Assembly: GCA_002497985.1 (NCBI GenBank)
Contig: DAFQ01000001.1
Location: 8,600 to 61,721, forward strand
Origin: Euryarchaeota archaeon UBA4
GTDB taxonomy: Archaea; Thermoplasmatota; Poseidoniia; Poseidoniales; Thalassarchaeaceae
Reading direction: 5' to 3'
DNA length: 53,122 bases
Positions within the stretch are counted from its first letter, which is position 1; each line of letters begins with the position of its first letter. A program made the translations under genes and the position numbers. A model generated the notes under the pieces. It had not been told where the DNA came from. It worked only from the letters and a program-made list of their open reading frames with translations, and searched no databases. Below are positions 26,347-34,844 of this stretch, in pieces.

Positions 26347-27680
26347 AGAACCGACTCGTAAGGACTTCTGTCCTCTCCCGGATTAAGCGTAGCATCCATT
26401 CCTATCTTACTAGTCATTCCATCTTCTGATCTGCTCGGGTCCAAGCTAGAACCCTTCTGATTCGAGAGGATAATCGTATCACTATCGGGCTGCCACCTTG
26501 TCATCAGTGCCCATTCCACCCTCATCGGGTCAGCAATGTCAATGTCTTCGTCAACAACAATCACTTGCTTCATCGAAGGATGCCCTTCGAAAGCTGCTTG
26601 AATCGCCTTTTTACCGTCATTCGCATCTTCCGGCCTTATTTGAATTACCGAGGCAAGCCAACCACAACCCCCATCCGTCATGTGCACATCAGTACAGTTA
26701 ACAACTTCAGAAACAGCTGTTTTGATTGTCGGCGCCCTTGGCATCCCCATCAATGTCCTATGCTCCACTCCCGTTGGAATAATTGCATGGAATATCGGAT
26801 CCTTTCTGTGATGTACAGCATCATACGCGATAACGTGCTCCTGCCTTATGTCATCAACCGTACCGGTAATGTCGACGTATGGCCCCTCATCGTCTCTCTC
26901 TGGAGTTATCCTAGCCTGCATTGCATATTCGGCGTCTGCAGGCACAATTACACCGTTTGCCAACTTAACAACTCTTAGAGGACTCCCGTGCAACTTCTCA
27001 TGTAGTGCTGCTGCAACTGTCAACTCGTCCACATAATCGGTAAATGACATCGCAGCGGCCAATAGGACGGTGGGATCGGCACCATTCACTACTGCAATAG
27101 GAACATCATCACCATTCTCAGCCGCCATTGCGCTCAATGTTCTGAGATGCCTCGGAACGAGCCTGGCAACGGAATGCCCCCCGTCTCGTAGCAATTGTCT
27201 ATGGTATGAGACATTCCTCACCCCGTTATACTGCGCGATTATTATGGAGGCTGATTGATACCTCCCCCCATCCTCCCTGAAGTGCCAGGGAATTGGAAGC
27301 TTCTCCAGATCCACACTTTCCTGCCCCGATTCCATAACTTCGGCCTCTGAATGATCAACGATCAGTGGCTCGGAGGGATTTTCCATCGCCCAAGCGAGGA
27401 TATCTATGAGCTCACCGGGACCAACACTGAACATCTCGCATAGCCGCGAGCGTTCTAGGACATTTAGTGCGGCTCTGTGCCCCGGGGACTCAGCAATGCT
27501 GTCGAACACTAAAGGCACATTCCCCATCGAAACAGAGGAATCCAACATATCATGAATGACACTCACAGTATCGCTCACGCGATGGACACCACCGAGCATG
27601 TCGCGGAATGCCATGTAGCGGGGCGACGTCAGGTCGTGCTTCAATGTTAGTGAGACTATCTCACTCAGAGTGCCACTCAC
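26343..27680 (-). CDS. UbiD-family prenylated-FMN decarboxylase
   Basis: Decarboxylase of the UbiD family needing prenylated FMN. The 445-residue product has DGGRYQSASIIIAQYNGVRN near residue 137, RLVPRHLRTL near 171, VIVPADAEYAMQARI near 245 and EGPYVDITG near 266, in family order. Two roles fit the surroundings. One is trans-anhydromevalonate-5-phosphate decarboxylase of the modified archaeal mevalonate pathway, whose next enzyme IPK is at 32835-33632. The other is MqnL of the futalosine menaquinone route. I lean to the first, moderately. No UbiX partner is in the window. Start is GTG 27680 with a TATA box 26 nt upstream. Confidence 0.82.
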   Translation of the reverse strand: MSGTLSEIVSLTLKHDLTSPRYMAFRDMLGGVHRVSDTVSVIHDMLDSSVSMGNVPLVFDSIAESPGHRAALNVLERSRLCEMFSVGPGELIDILAWAMENPSEPLIVDHSEAEVMESGQESVDLEKLPIPWHFREDGGRYQSASIIIAQYNGVRNVSYHRQLLRDGGHSVARLVPRHLRTLSAMAAENGDDVPIAVVNGADPTVLLAAAMSFTDYVDELTVAAALHEKLHGSPLRVVKLANGVIVPADAEYAMQARITPERDDEGPYVDITGTVDDIRQEHVIAYDAVHHRKDPIFHAIIPTGVEHRTLMGMPRAPTIKTAVSEVVNCTDVHMTDGGCGWLASVIQIRPEDANDGKKAIQAAFEGHPSMKQVIVVDEDIDIADPMRVEWALMTRWQPDSDTIILSNQKGSSLDPSRSEDGMTSKIGMDATLNPGEDRSPYESVL

Positions 27681-27701
27681 CTACGGTGACCCCGTCACGC
27701 T

Positions 27702-27709
27702 CTTATACC
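27702..27709. promoter_or_regulatory. TATA box between ubiD and uS12, possibly shared
   Basis: CTTATACC (GGTATAAG on the minus strand) is centred about 26 nt from the leaderless GTG of ubiD and about 42 nt from the uS12 TTG. The latter would leave a leader of about 15 nt that contains its GAGGTG ribosome site. The 67-nt spacer holds no other obvious TATA box. Confidence 0.5.
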
Positions 27710-27747
27710 CCATGAGGGTCGGCGAGGCGTCATTCTGAGGTGTCACT

Positions 27748-28188
27748 TTGGGTAGAGGACTATTCTCCGGCCAGAAGATGAAGACCGATAGGAAGAGATA
27801 CAGGTGGAAGGAACGCAAGTTTCGAGACCGCCAGCTGAAGCAACAGAGGGGAGGAACTCTCAAGCACGACCCCCTTCGAGGAAGCACACAGGCCAAGGGA
27901 ATAGTGATAGAAAAGGTCGGTTTTGAAGCGAAACAGCCCAATTCCGGGATTAGGAAGGCCGTCAAGATAAGCCTCATAAAGACAGGAAATCAACTTACCG
28001 CTTTCGCACCAGGTGATGGTGCGATATCTTTCATCGACGAACACGATGAAGTGCTCGTAGAGGGAATCGGAGGCAGCAAGGGCCGATCATATGGTGACCT
28101 GCCCGGTGTAAGATACAAGGTCATCAAGGTCAACGGCGTTTCCTTAGACGAAATGGTAAGGGGACGCAAGGAGAAGCCGATCAGGTAG
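27748..28188 (+). CDS. rps12: Ribosomal protein uS12
   Basis: Small-subunit decoding-centre protein. The 146-residue product has the archaeal N-terminus GRGLFSGQKMKTDRKRYRW, then QPNSGIRKAVKISL near residue 64 and GDLPGVRYKVIKVNG near 116. The start codon is TTG at 27748; homology requires it, and GAGGTG lies 5 nt upstream. First gene of the uS12-uS7-EF-2 block. Confidence 0.95.
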   Translation: MGRGLFSGQKMKTDRKRYRWKERKFRDRQLKQQRGGTLKHDPLRGSTQAKGIVIEKVGFEAKQPNSGIRKAVKISLIKTGNQLTAFAPGDGAISFIDEHDEVLVEGIGGSKGRSYGDLPGVRYKVIKVNGVSLDEMVRGRKEKPIR

Positions 28189-28193
28189 GTGAG

Positions 28194-28793
28194 ATGATGG
28201 CAGAAAACGCAGAATCTCCAATTGCTGGAATAGGAACCATGGTTTTTGGTAAGTGGGATGCAACCGAAGTTACATGCGCAGACCCCGGACTCGCTCCATA
28301 CATCAACCTGACAACCATCGGAACTCCTCACAGTGGTGGCAGACACGCTAACGCATGGTTCGGCAAGGCCAAACTATCAGTTGTTGAGAGATTCATCAAC
28401 AATCTGATGAGAACCGGGAAGTTCTCGGGGAAGAAACAGCACTGTGTCAAGGCGTTCGAGGCGGCACTCGACTCGATCAGTGAGAGATCGGGGAGCAACC
28501 CTTTGCAGTCATTTATTGACGCGATAGTTGAAGCCGCTCCCTGCGAGGAGATCACCAGAATCAAATTGGGTGCAGTTAGCACACCCAAGGCAGTCGACTC
28601 TTCACCCAGCCGACGCCTCGACATCGCACTCAGGAACCTTTCAGTCGGCTGTGCGGCCGCGACTGCTGGTAGCAAGAGGACTCTCACACAGGGTATTGTG
28701 AATGAAATTACTAAAGCGGCCGAGGGGGATGTCGGAGCATTCTCCATAGGCAAGAGAGAGGAAATCGAGAGAGTCGCAGCTTCGGCTAGATGA
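28194..28793 (+). CDS. rps7: Ribosomal protein uS7
   Basis: Primary small-subunit assembly protein for the 3' domain. The 199-residue product has VVERFINNLMRTGKFSGKK near 61 and PSRRLDIALRNLSVGCAAA near 141, both family features. AGGTGAG immediately precedes two adjacent ATGs (28194 and 28197). It follows uS12 by 5 nt. Confidence 0.95.
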   Translation: MMAENAESPIAGIGTMVFGKWDATEVTCADPGLAPYINLTTIGTPHSGGRHANAWFGKAKLSVVERFINNLMRTGKFSGKKQHCVKAFEAALDSISERSGSNPLQSFIDAIVEAAPCEEITRIKLGAVSTPKAVDSSPSRRLDIALRNLSVGCAAATAGSKRTLTQGIVNEITKAAEGDVGAFSIGKREEIERVAASAR

Positions 28794-28849
28794 TTCCGTT
28801 AGAGCTGAAAATATGGCCACTGAGGCATATAATGTCGCCTCCGCAATCG

Positions 28850-28857
28850 TATTTATG
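28850..28857 (+). promoter_or_regulatory. TATA-like box upstream of EF-2
   Basis: TATTTATG is centred about 42 nt before the EF-2 ATG, which gives a predicted leader of about 16 nt that contains a GAGG ribosome site. A second AT-rich element, CATATAA, lies at about 28826-28832. The 102-nt gap after uS7 therefore looks like a promoter region, so EF-2 may be transcribed separately. Confidence 0.45.
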
Positions 28858-28895
28858 AACCAAAGTCAGGTCGCCGCATCAATTGAGGAATAGAG

Positions 28896-31103
28896 ATGGG
28901 TCGTAAGGAAGACAACATCAAGCGCGCTACAGAGATAATGCACGACCGAGAGCACATCAGAAACATCGCTATTGCTGCTCACATAGACCATGGTAAGACT
29001 ACTCTTTCCGACAACCTGATTGCAGGTGCCGGAATGATGTCAGAGGATCTCGCTGGCAAGTCACGAGTTCTGGATTTCGACGAGCAGGAGAGTGCCCGTG
29101 GTATTACGATTAATGCTGCAAGCGCTTCAATGGTGCACGGTGTAGATGGTAGGGATTACCTGATCAACCTGATTGATACACCAGGACACGTCGATTTCGG
29201 CGGTGACGTTACCAGAGCCATGCGCGCGGTCGATGGTTGCATCATCCTAGCCTGTGCAGTGGAAGGGACAATGCCACAGACTGAGACAGTAGTACGCCAG
29301 GCACTCAAGGAGAAAGTCCGCCCAGTCCTGTTCATCAACAAGGTGGATCGATTGATCAATGAGCTGCAGATTGATGGTCCGGAGATGATGGCCAGATTCG
29401 AGAAAATCATCACCAAGGTCAACAAATTGATCACTACCTATGCTCCAGAGGACCTGAAGAAAGAATGGCAGGTCTCCGTTCAGAAGGGTACCGTTGCCTT
29501 CGGCTCGGCTTACTACAATTGGGGGATGTCAATCCCTTACATGCAGAAGAGCGGCCTCAATTTCACTCAGATATTCGAGTTTTGCCACAATGACAACCAA
29601 AAGGAGCTTGCTAAACTTGCACCAGTTCACACCGTCCTCCTTGACATGACTGTCGAGAAGCACCCATCACCGGTTATTGCTCAGAGGTATAGGATTCCGA
29701 ATATATGGCAGGGAGATCTAGATTCAGGCGTAGGCAAGGCGATGATCGAATGTGATTCAGATGGCCCCCTCTCACTAATGATTACAAAGATATGGATGGA
29801 CCCCCATGCTGGTGAAGTAGCAGTTGGCAGGGTCTATTCAGGCAGTATCAAACATGGTGAGTCCGTATGGGCCATCGGTGCTGCTAAGGCTGAAAGGGTC
29901 CAGCAAGTCGGGATGATGGTTGGCGGTGACAGGATCGCTACCTCAGAAGTAACATCAGGCAATATTGCCGCAATAACAGGTATCCGCAGTGCTGCTGCGG
30001 GTGTAACAATCGCTAGGGAGAAGGACGCGGTACCATTCGAGGCAATTAGGCATATTTCAGAGCCCGTTGTCACGGTCGCAGTTGAACCAAAATCAATGAA
30101 GGACCTGCCTAAGTTCATCGATGCCCTCAGAGGACTTGCAAAAGCCGACGCATCTTTGGAAGTCTCGACAAACCAAGAGACTGGAGAGGCTCTTCTCGCT
30201 GGGATGGGCGAACTCCATTTGGAAATTACAGTATACAGACTCGAAGAGGAACAAGGCATCAAAGTCAAGGTAAGTGAGCCGATTGTAGTATACAGGGAAT
30301 CTGTACAGAGTACCAATACCGGAAGCCCGTTTGAAGGCAAGTCCCCAAATAGGCACAATCGATTCTATATTGAAATTGAGCCTCTACCAGATGTAGTCGT
30401 TGATAATCTGAGGGCCGGGGAATTCAGAGAAGGCGCAGTTAGGGCCAAGGACGCAAAGGAAATTGGAGACAAGTTCGCAGAGCTGGGAATGAATAAGGAT
30501 CTGATGAGGAAGATTTACGCAATTAATGGGACCAATGTCCTAGTCAATGATACAAAGGGAATACAGAACCTCCACGAAACTAGGGAGTTGATTATTGAGG
30601 GATTCAATGATGTGTGCAAGAAGGGGCCCGTTGCCGACGAGCCTCTGATGGGAGTCATGGTCAGGCTAGTTGACGCAAAGCTCCACGAGGATGCGATCCA
30701 CAGGGGTCCCGCACAGACAATTCCCGCAGTTAGGAATGCTGTGAAGGGAGCCTTCATGAGGTCAAGACCGGTGATATTTGAGCCAATCCAGAAAATTCAG
30801 ATAGACTCTCCTAACGATGTAATTGGGGGGGTCACCAGGGAGGTCTCAACTAGAAGGGGAATAATTGAGGACATGCCTGTAGAGGATGGCGTGACAAAGG
30901 TGATCGGCACAATCCCCGTTGCTGAGACATTCGGTTTCTCAAATGATATTCGTGCAGCAAGTCAAGGAAGGGCGATTTGGAATACGGAGAACGCGGGCTT
31001 CGTGCACCTACCTCCAAACCTATTCGAGAAGGTCACAGGTGAGATTAGGGAGAGGAAGGGACTCAACCCAGATATTCCCGGCGAAGCCCACTACCAAGAC
31101 TGA
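28896..31103 (+). CDS. fusA: Elongation factor 2
   Basis: Translocase GTPase of the ribosome. The 735-residue product has the G motifs AHIDHGKTT near residue 29, DTPGHVDFGG near 92 and NKVDRL near 146. The diphthamide loop DAIHRGPAQ contains His602, the residue modified to diphthamide in archaea and eukaryotes; Dph6 is encoded at 18705-19457. Length and domain plan are normal. It follows uS12 and uS7 as in many archaea and abuts the convergent Idi-GGPPS fusion at its last base. Confidence 0.97.
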   Translation: MGRKEDNIKRATEIMHDREHIRNIAIAAHIDHGKTTLSDNLIAGAGMMSEDLAGKSRVLDFDEQESARGITINAASASMVHGVDGRDYLINLIDTPGHVDFGGDVTRAMRAVDGCIILACAVEGTMPQTETVVRQALKEKVRPVLFINKVDRLINELQIDGPEMMARFEKIITKVNKLITTYAPEDLKKEWQVSVQKGTVAFGSAYYNWGMSIPYMQKSGLNFTQIFEFCHNDNQKELAKLAPVHTVLLDMTVEKHPSPVIAQRYRIPNIWQGDLDSGVGKAMIECDSDGPLSLMITKIWMDPHAGEVAVGRVYSGSIKHGESVWAIGAAKAERVQQVGMMVGGDRIATSEVTSGNIAAITGIRSAAAGVTIAREKDAVPFEAIRHISEPVVTVAVEPKSMKDLPKFIDALRGLAKADASLEVSTNQETGEALLAGMGELHLEITVYRLEEEQGIKVKVSEPIVVYRESVQSTNTGSPFEGKSPNRHNRFYIEIEPLPDVVVDNLRAGEFREGAVRAKDAKEIGDKFAELGMNKDLMRKIYAINGTNVLVNDTKGIQNLHETRELIIEGFNDVCKKGPVADEPLMGVMVRLVDAKLHEDAIHRGPAQTIPAVRNAVKGAFMRSRPVIFEPIQKIQIDSPNDVIGGVTREVSTRRGIIEDMPVEDGVTKVIGTIPVAETFGFSNDIRAASQGRAIWNTENAGFVHLPPNLFEKVTGEIRERKGLNPDIPGEAHYQD

Positions 31104-32795
31104 TCAGTTGATCCTAATCAGCTGGAAATCAGTTAATTCCCTTAGGATGTCCAATGCAGGTCCATCCTCAATATTGTCAAGGCACTGGTGGGCTAAAGAG
31201 TGGTGATGCATCGCCCTTTCCTTTGCATAACCAATCGATCCACTGTCATGCAATTCCTTTACGGCATTCGAAAGAGTGTCTTCCGAACACTCCCCAGACC
31301 CATATGCTTCAGTGAATGCAGGCATGTCATCATCACAATTCAATGCGTGAATCGCTATGAGCGTCTTCTTTCCCTGAACAATGTCCGAACCCGCCGGTTT
31401 CCCAAGTGTTTCGGTGTCTCCAGTGATATCGATTAAATCGTCCATCAACTGGAAGCATAGGCCGAGATTTAGCCCCCAATTTTTCATATTGTCAACAACA
31501 CCGTCAGAAGCACCCGCTAAAATCGCTCCAGTTCCAGCACAGGTTTCGAACATTACACTAGTCTTACCTTTTATCATCTCAATGTATTCATCCTCGGATA
31601 CAGATTCCCTGGTCTCGAATGAGATGTCTTCCTGCTGGCCACTAGCAACATTCCTTACCATTTCTCCAATTGATCTGACTAGGAATGCAAGCTTATCTTG
31701 TTCAATATGTGGAGATTCAGCCAATATCTCAAATGCAACAGCAAGCATCGCATCTCCAGCGTTAATCGCAGTAGAATCATCATAAGCGACATGAACTGCG
31801 TCCAATCCCCTTCTAATGGGATCTTGATCCATTAAATCGTCATGTACTAGGGTGAAATTGTGGATAATTTCGATAGAGGCACCGAGTGTATAATGACCCT
31901 CATGAGCCGTTCCTACAGCCTCTCCAACTAACCTAGGCAGGGTCGCCCTGAGCCTTTTCCCACCTCCTGTGAAAAGGTGTTTCATCGCCCCATGAAGCCT
32001 TTCTTGCTTCATCTTACTGAGACTTCCCATAATGACACTCTCGACATACTCTCTGTGAGTGCCAATAGCCGTCATCAGTTTCTCCCCAGGAATAACCGCC
32101 TGACCACCCATGCTAACTTCCCCGAAATTCACGACGCCTTCCACTATGGGGGCCTTGTCGACATTAGGATAATGATCGGCAATGAACTCGCCCCACAATA
32201 GGCGGAACCATGGTGCGATAACCTCACCTTCCCAAATCCCAGAACCAGAAAACATCTCATCTATCTCATGCCCGGCGATCCACCTTACATCAGAAATCTC
32301 GTTTGGGTTCGGATTCACATCAATAGAATCTGTGATGCCCACAATTACATGATCAACTTCTCTTTCGACCCAATCCTCATCCCACCTACATTCATACAGA
32401 AATGATCCTAGGTGCCTGAATTCTATGTTTGAAATATCAATATCAGAAACTCCCAATTCTTGTGATAGCTTCCTTTTCGCGGCATTAATGGCGCCCTTCG
32501 AGGGATGCTCATTCTCACTGGGAATGTCCAGTGGGTGGCTGCAACAGGAATTAGCCCAAATCGAGGGGAAAGTAATCTTGTCATGGGACCTCTGCTGGAC
32601 TAGCATTTTTCCATCGCCATCGAACAGAAGTACGCTGAACGCACGATGCAACTTTCCTTCTGCATAATGACAGTTCAACTTAGAATCCGAGCCAATCCTT
32701 GAATCAGAGCTATCCACTAGAATGCACATTTCAGACATCATTTCGGCCTGTGAACTGTCTTGCCCACTTAGAGCCCCATCTTGACCCGTCATCAT
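31104..32795 (-). CDS. Fused isopentenyl-diphosphate isomerase (type 1) and prenyl diphosphate synthase
   Basis: A 563-residue two-enzyme fusion. Residues about 20-215 are a type 1 (Nudix-fold) IPP isomerase with the catalytic Cys in WANSCCSHP (84/85), the Glu-bearing WVEREVDHV (near 142-150) and the conserved LHRAFSVLLFD start. Residues about 235-563 are a trans-prenyl diphosphate synthase with GGGKRLRATLP near 278, the first Asp-rich motif DDLMD (319-323) and the second DDLID (452-456). IPP would be isomerised to DMAPP and elongated, probably to geranylgeranyl-PP for archaeal lipids. A TATA box is centred about 25 nt upstream of two adjacent ATGs (32795, 32792), so the mRNA is probably leaderless. 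No frameshift separates the domains. Confidence 0.92.
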   Translation of the reverse strand: MMTGQDGALSGQDSSQAEMMSEMCILVDSSDSRIGSDSKLNCHYAEGKLHRAFSVLLFDGDGKMLVQQRSHDKITFPSIWANSCCSHPLDIPSENEHPSKGAINAAKRKLSQELGVSDIDISNIEFRHLGSFLYECRWDEDWVEREVDHVIVGITDSIDVNPNPNEISDVRWIAGHEIDEMFSGSGIWEGEVIAPWFRLLWGEFIADHYPNVDKAPIVEGVVNFGEVSMGGQAVIPGEKLMTAIGTHREYVESVIMGSLSKMKQERLHGAMKHLFTGGGKRLRATLPRLVGEAVGTAHEGHYTLGASIEIIHNFTLVHDDLMDQDPIRRGLDAVHVAYDDSTAINAGDAMLAVAFEILAESPHIEQDKLAFLVRSIGEMVRNVASGQQEDISFETRESVSEDEYIEMIKGKTSVMFETCAGTGAILAGASDGVVDNMKNWGLNLGLCFQLMDDLIDITGDTETLGKPAGSDIVQGKKTLIAIHALNCDDDMPAFTEAYGSGECSEDTLSNAVKELHDSGSIGYAKERAMHHHSLAHQCLDNIEDGPALDILRELTDFQLIRIN

Positions 32796-32814
32796 TACTC
32801 CGAGGAATCGGCAC

Positions 32815-32822
32815 CATATAAT
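32815..32822 (-). promoter_or_regulatory. TATA box for the Idi-GGPPS fusion gene
   Basis: CATATAAT (ATTATATG on the coding strand) is centred about 27 nt upstream of the ATG at 32792. It lies in the 39-nt spacer after ipk, so the fusion gene has its own promoter although ipk precedes it on the same strand. Confidence 0.55.
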
Positions 32823-32834
32823 CGAAATCCAGTA

Positions 32835-33632
32835 TTATGGCAATATCCTCGTACCTACGGGCAATACATCGTCAACTACCAGCTCAATCACCCTGCTCGG
32901 CTCCCTGCCATCGATGAACCATACATTTGGCACGTGTACGGCAATTTGAGCTGCCCTCACCGATTTCAGCTCAATTCCCCCTGTGACATCCTCAATTGTA
33001 TTGTGGGATGTTTCAGTTGCTACTCCAGGCGACCAAACTTCTAGTAAATTGGCCCCCTCTTTACTCGGGGGCCTATCTAGCATCCCCGGTGAATCTCCTA
33101 GGAGGAAAATTGAATGTGTTACATTTGGAATCTCGATCGAGAGCCTGGCCATCAAATCATCACCTGAGAGTATGCCAAACTCCGATGAGTCTCCAGTATT
33201 GACTACATCACCGAATGTCACCATCACAACCTCCTGGGGCGAGTTGCTGAATGGTTCTAAATCGCCCTTGAATCCAGAGCCGGTACCAATAGCCCATTTA
33301 GATGGGGCCAGTGAGGCACACTCAACGCCAATGCCATTCAGGCTATTTGTAACGTGGCTGTTCAATTCAGCCATGTCTTCACGTACCTGCTCCACAGCTT
33401 CCCTTTGCCCCTCTGCAATATCGGAATCTAGACCTCCAGAAAGATCCCATTTCTTAGCAGTCAGATGTCCGAATGAACCAGCCCCATGAACTAGGACTAC
33501 TCTATGCCCATGACCGACTAATTCTGAGGCCATTGCAGCCAATGAATCAATCACGTCAAGCTTAACGGATTTATGACTGGATTTGTCTGTGATAAGTCCC
33601 CCGCCCATTTTGATTACTACGGTACTGAGCAT
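32835..33632 (-). CDS. ipk: Isopentenyl phosphate kinase
   Basis: Phosphorylates isopentenyl phosphate to IPP, the last step of archaeal mevalonate variants. About 265 residues of amino-acid-kinase fold: VVIKMGGGLITDKS near residue 4, the VLVHGAGSFGH motif with the catalytic His near 47, and DVTGGIELKS near 222. The frame runs up to 33701, but the ATG at 33632 places the K-x-G-G-x-ITDK motif at the usual position. Its product feeds the IPP isomerase/prenyl synthase encoded next. Confidence 0.92.
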   Translation of the reverse strand: MLSTVVIKMGGGLITDKSSHKSVKLDVIDSLAAMASELVGHGHRVVLVHGAGSFGHLTAKKWDLSGGLDSDIAEGQREAVEQVREDMAELNSHVTNSLNGIGVECASLAPSKWAIGTGSGFKGDLEPFSNSPQEVVMVTFGDVVNTGDSSEFGILSGDDLMARLSIEIPNVTHSIFLLGDSPGMLDRPPSKEGANLLEVWSPGVATETSHNTIEDVTGGIELKSVRAAQIAVHVPNVWFIDGREPSRVIELVVDDVLPVGTRILP

Positions 33633-33725
33633 AATATCCAGTGCTCCGAAGCGGACTAGTGATTTGGGTTCTCCTACTGACTCATTGCACATAGGGTTCA
33701 TTTCATGGGGTCATTTCGGACGTTC

Positions 33726-34055
33726 ATGTCCGACACTGGCGAAATGGAGAATTTTCAAAGATGGCTCCAGACTCAACTGTCTCTGACCACTTCCATTGAT
33801 GACCCAAGTGAGAGGGAACGTAGAAGATTGCAGATTGAATCTGCTATACGTGAGGCTATCTCCTTTAGGGAATCTCTGGAATTGTTGGCAGATTTACAAG
33901 TATCGCCCCCGTTTGTCAATGCGGAATCATCGGTAAGAAAAATTTCAGAGCCCATTATATCTGATACAGAGAACAATAGCTCAAGATGCCCTAAGTGCGA
34001 CTCTGAAGTAGAGCATGAGCTAGGTTTCTGCACCATGTGCGGGGAGAAGAGTTAG
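33726..34055 (+). CDS. Small protein with C-terminal zinc ribbon
   Basis: About 109 residues; function unknown. A helical N-terminal half with charged ERERRRLQIESAIREAISF near residues 30-48 is followed by a C-terminal two-knuckle zinc ribbon, CPKCDSEVEHELGFCTMCG. ATG 33726 is preferred over 33705, but neither has a strong ribosome site. It is divergent from ipk and abuts the convergent kptA. Confidence 0.6.
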   Translation: MSDTGEMENFQRWLQTQLSLTTSIDDPSERERRRLQIESAIREAISFRESLELLADLQVSPPFVNAESSVRKISEPIISDTENNSSRCPKCDSEVEHELGFCTMCGEKS

Positions 34056-34742
34056 CTACTCTTCTTCCCACCTAGCTCTTGCCGCCTCAAACTCAGGGTC
34101 ATCATCCGGAAGGATACTCAGGAAGCCCCCCGAAACTGCATCGGTTAGGTATACTGTAACCCCTGCGTGCCAGATAGTATCTCCGGAGGCCACCATCCTA
34201 GCTGTATCGACTTCCAGAAGTGTCGGCCTCGCATGATGGACATGACCTGCCTCCGCCGCTGCTCTGATTGTAGCTGAAAGATGAACATGCGATCTCCCGC
34301 TCGGTGATATTCCTACTTCGATCAGGTTTTCTGCTTCATCAGGTGAGCATGGGAAGTACAGAAGGGGAGGGATGTTTTCAGTCGGTAGGTCCAACTCAAT
34401 TTCGAGGCTATGTCCATATGTCGCCCTCATCATGTTCCCCCTAACTTCGTATCTGCCCTTAGGATCAGTCTCAGAAATGGCTCTGAAATGATGGGGTCTC
34501 AGCCAGTGAAACCTCCTCTCGTTCGACTTCTTAAATTGGAAAACTATGTCCTTAACATCAATCCAACCATTGATGTCCATCTCTAGATCGAACTTCTCTG
34601 GTGCGTGTCTAAGGACTAATGCCAGCCTTCTTGCTATCGTATCTCTTTCATTCCCCCTCATAATGAACTTGCCCTCTGAATTGCATGCAGGACATAGGTC
34701 GTCATCAGAGAAATATCCGTGTGTGTTGCACTCTCTAATCAT
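34056..34742 (-). CDS. kptA: RNA 2'-phosphotransferase KptA/Tpt1
   Basis: NAD-dependent enzyme that removes a 2'-phosphate from RNA; in eukaryotes it finishes tRNA splicing. The 228-residue product has an N-terminal zinc knuckle (CNTHG...CPAC, residues 5-20) as in archaeal members. The RNA/NAD motifs follow: SRRLALVLRHAP-like RRLALVLRHAPEKF near 38, RPHHFRAISE near 82, and HVHLSATIRAAAEAGHVHH near 151. The ATG at 34742 has a weak AAATAA element 26 nt upstream. Its substrate in archaea is not settled. Confidence 0.9.
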   Translation of the reverse strand: MIRECNTHGYFSDDDLCPACNSEGKFIMRGNERDTIARRLALVLRHAPEKFDLEMDINGWIDVKDIVFQFKKSNERRFHWLRPHHFRAISETDPKGRYEVRGNMMRATYGHSLEIELDLPTENIPPLLYFPCSPDEAENLIEVGISPSGRSHVHLSATIRAAAEAGHVHHARPTLLEVDTARMVASGDTIWHAGVTVYLTDAVSGGFLSILPDDDPEFEAARARWEEE

Positions 34743-34844
34743 TGTATCAGTCTATCGAGAAGCAGTTATTTCATGAACCCCTCGGTCGATATTGGATTAT
34801 TCGACCTACTCAACGGTTATGTCCCACCAACTGTTCGCAATATT

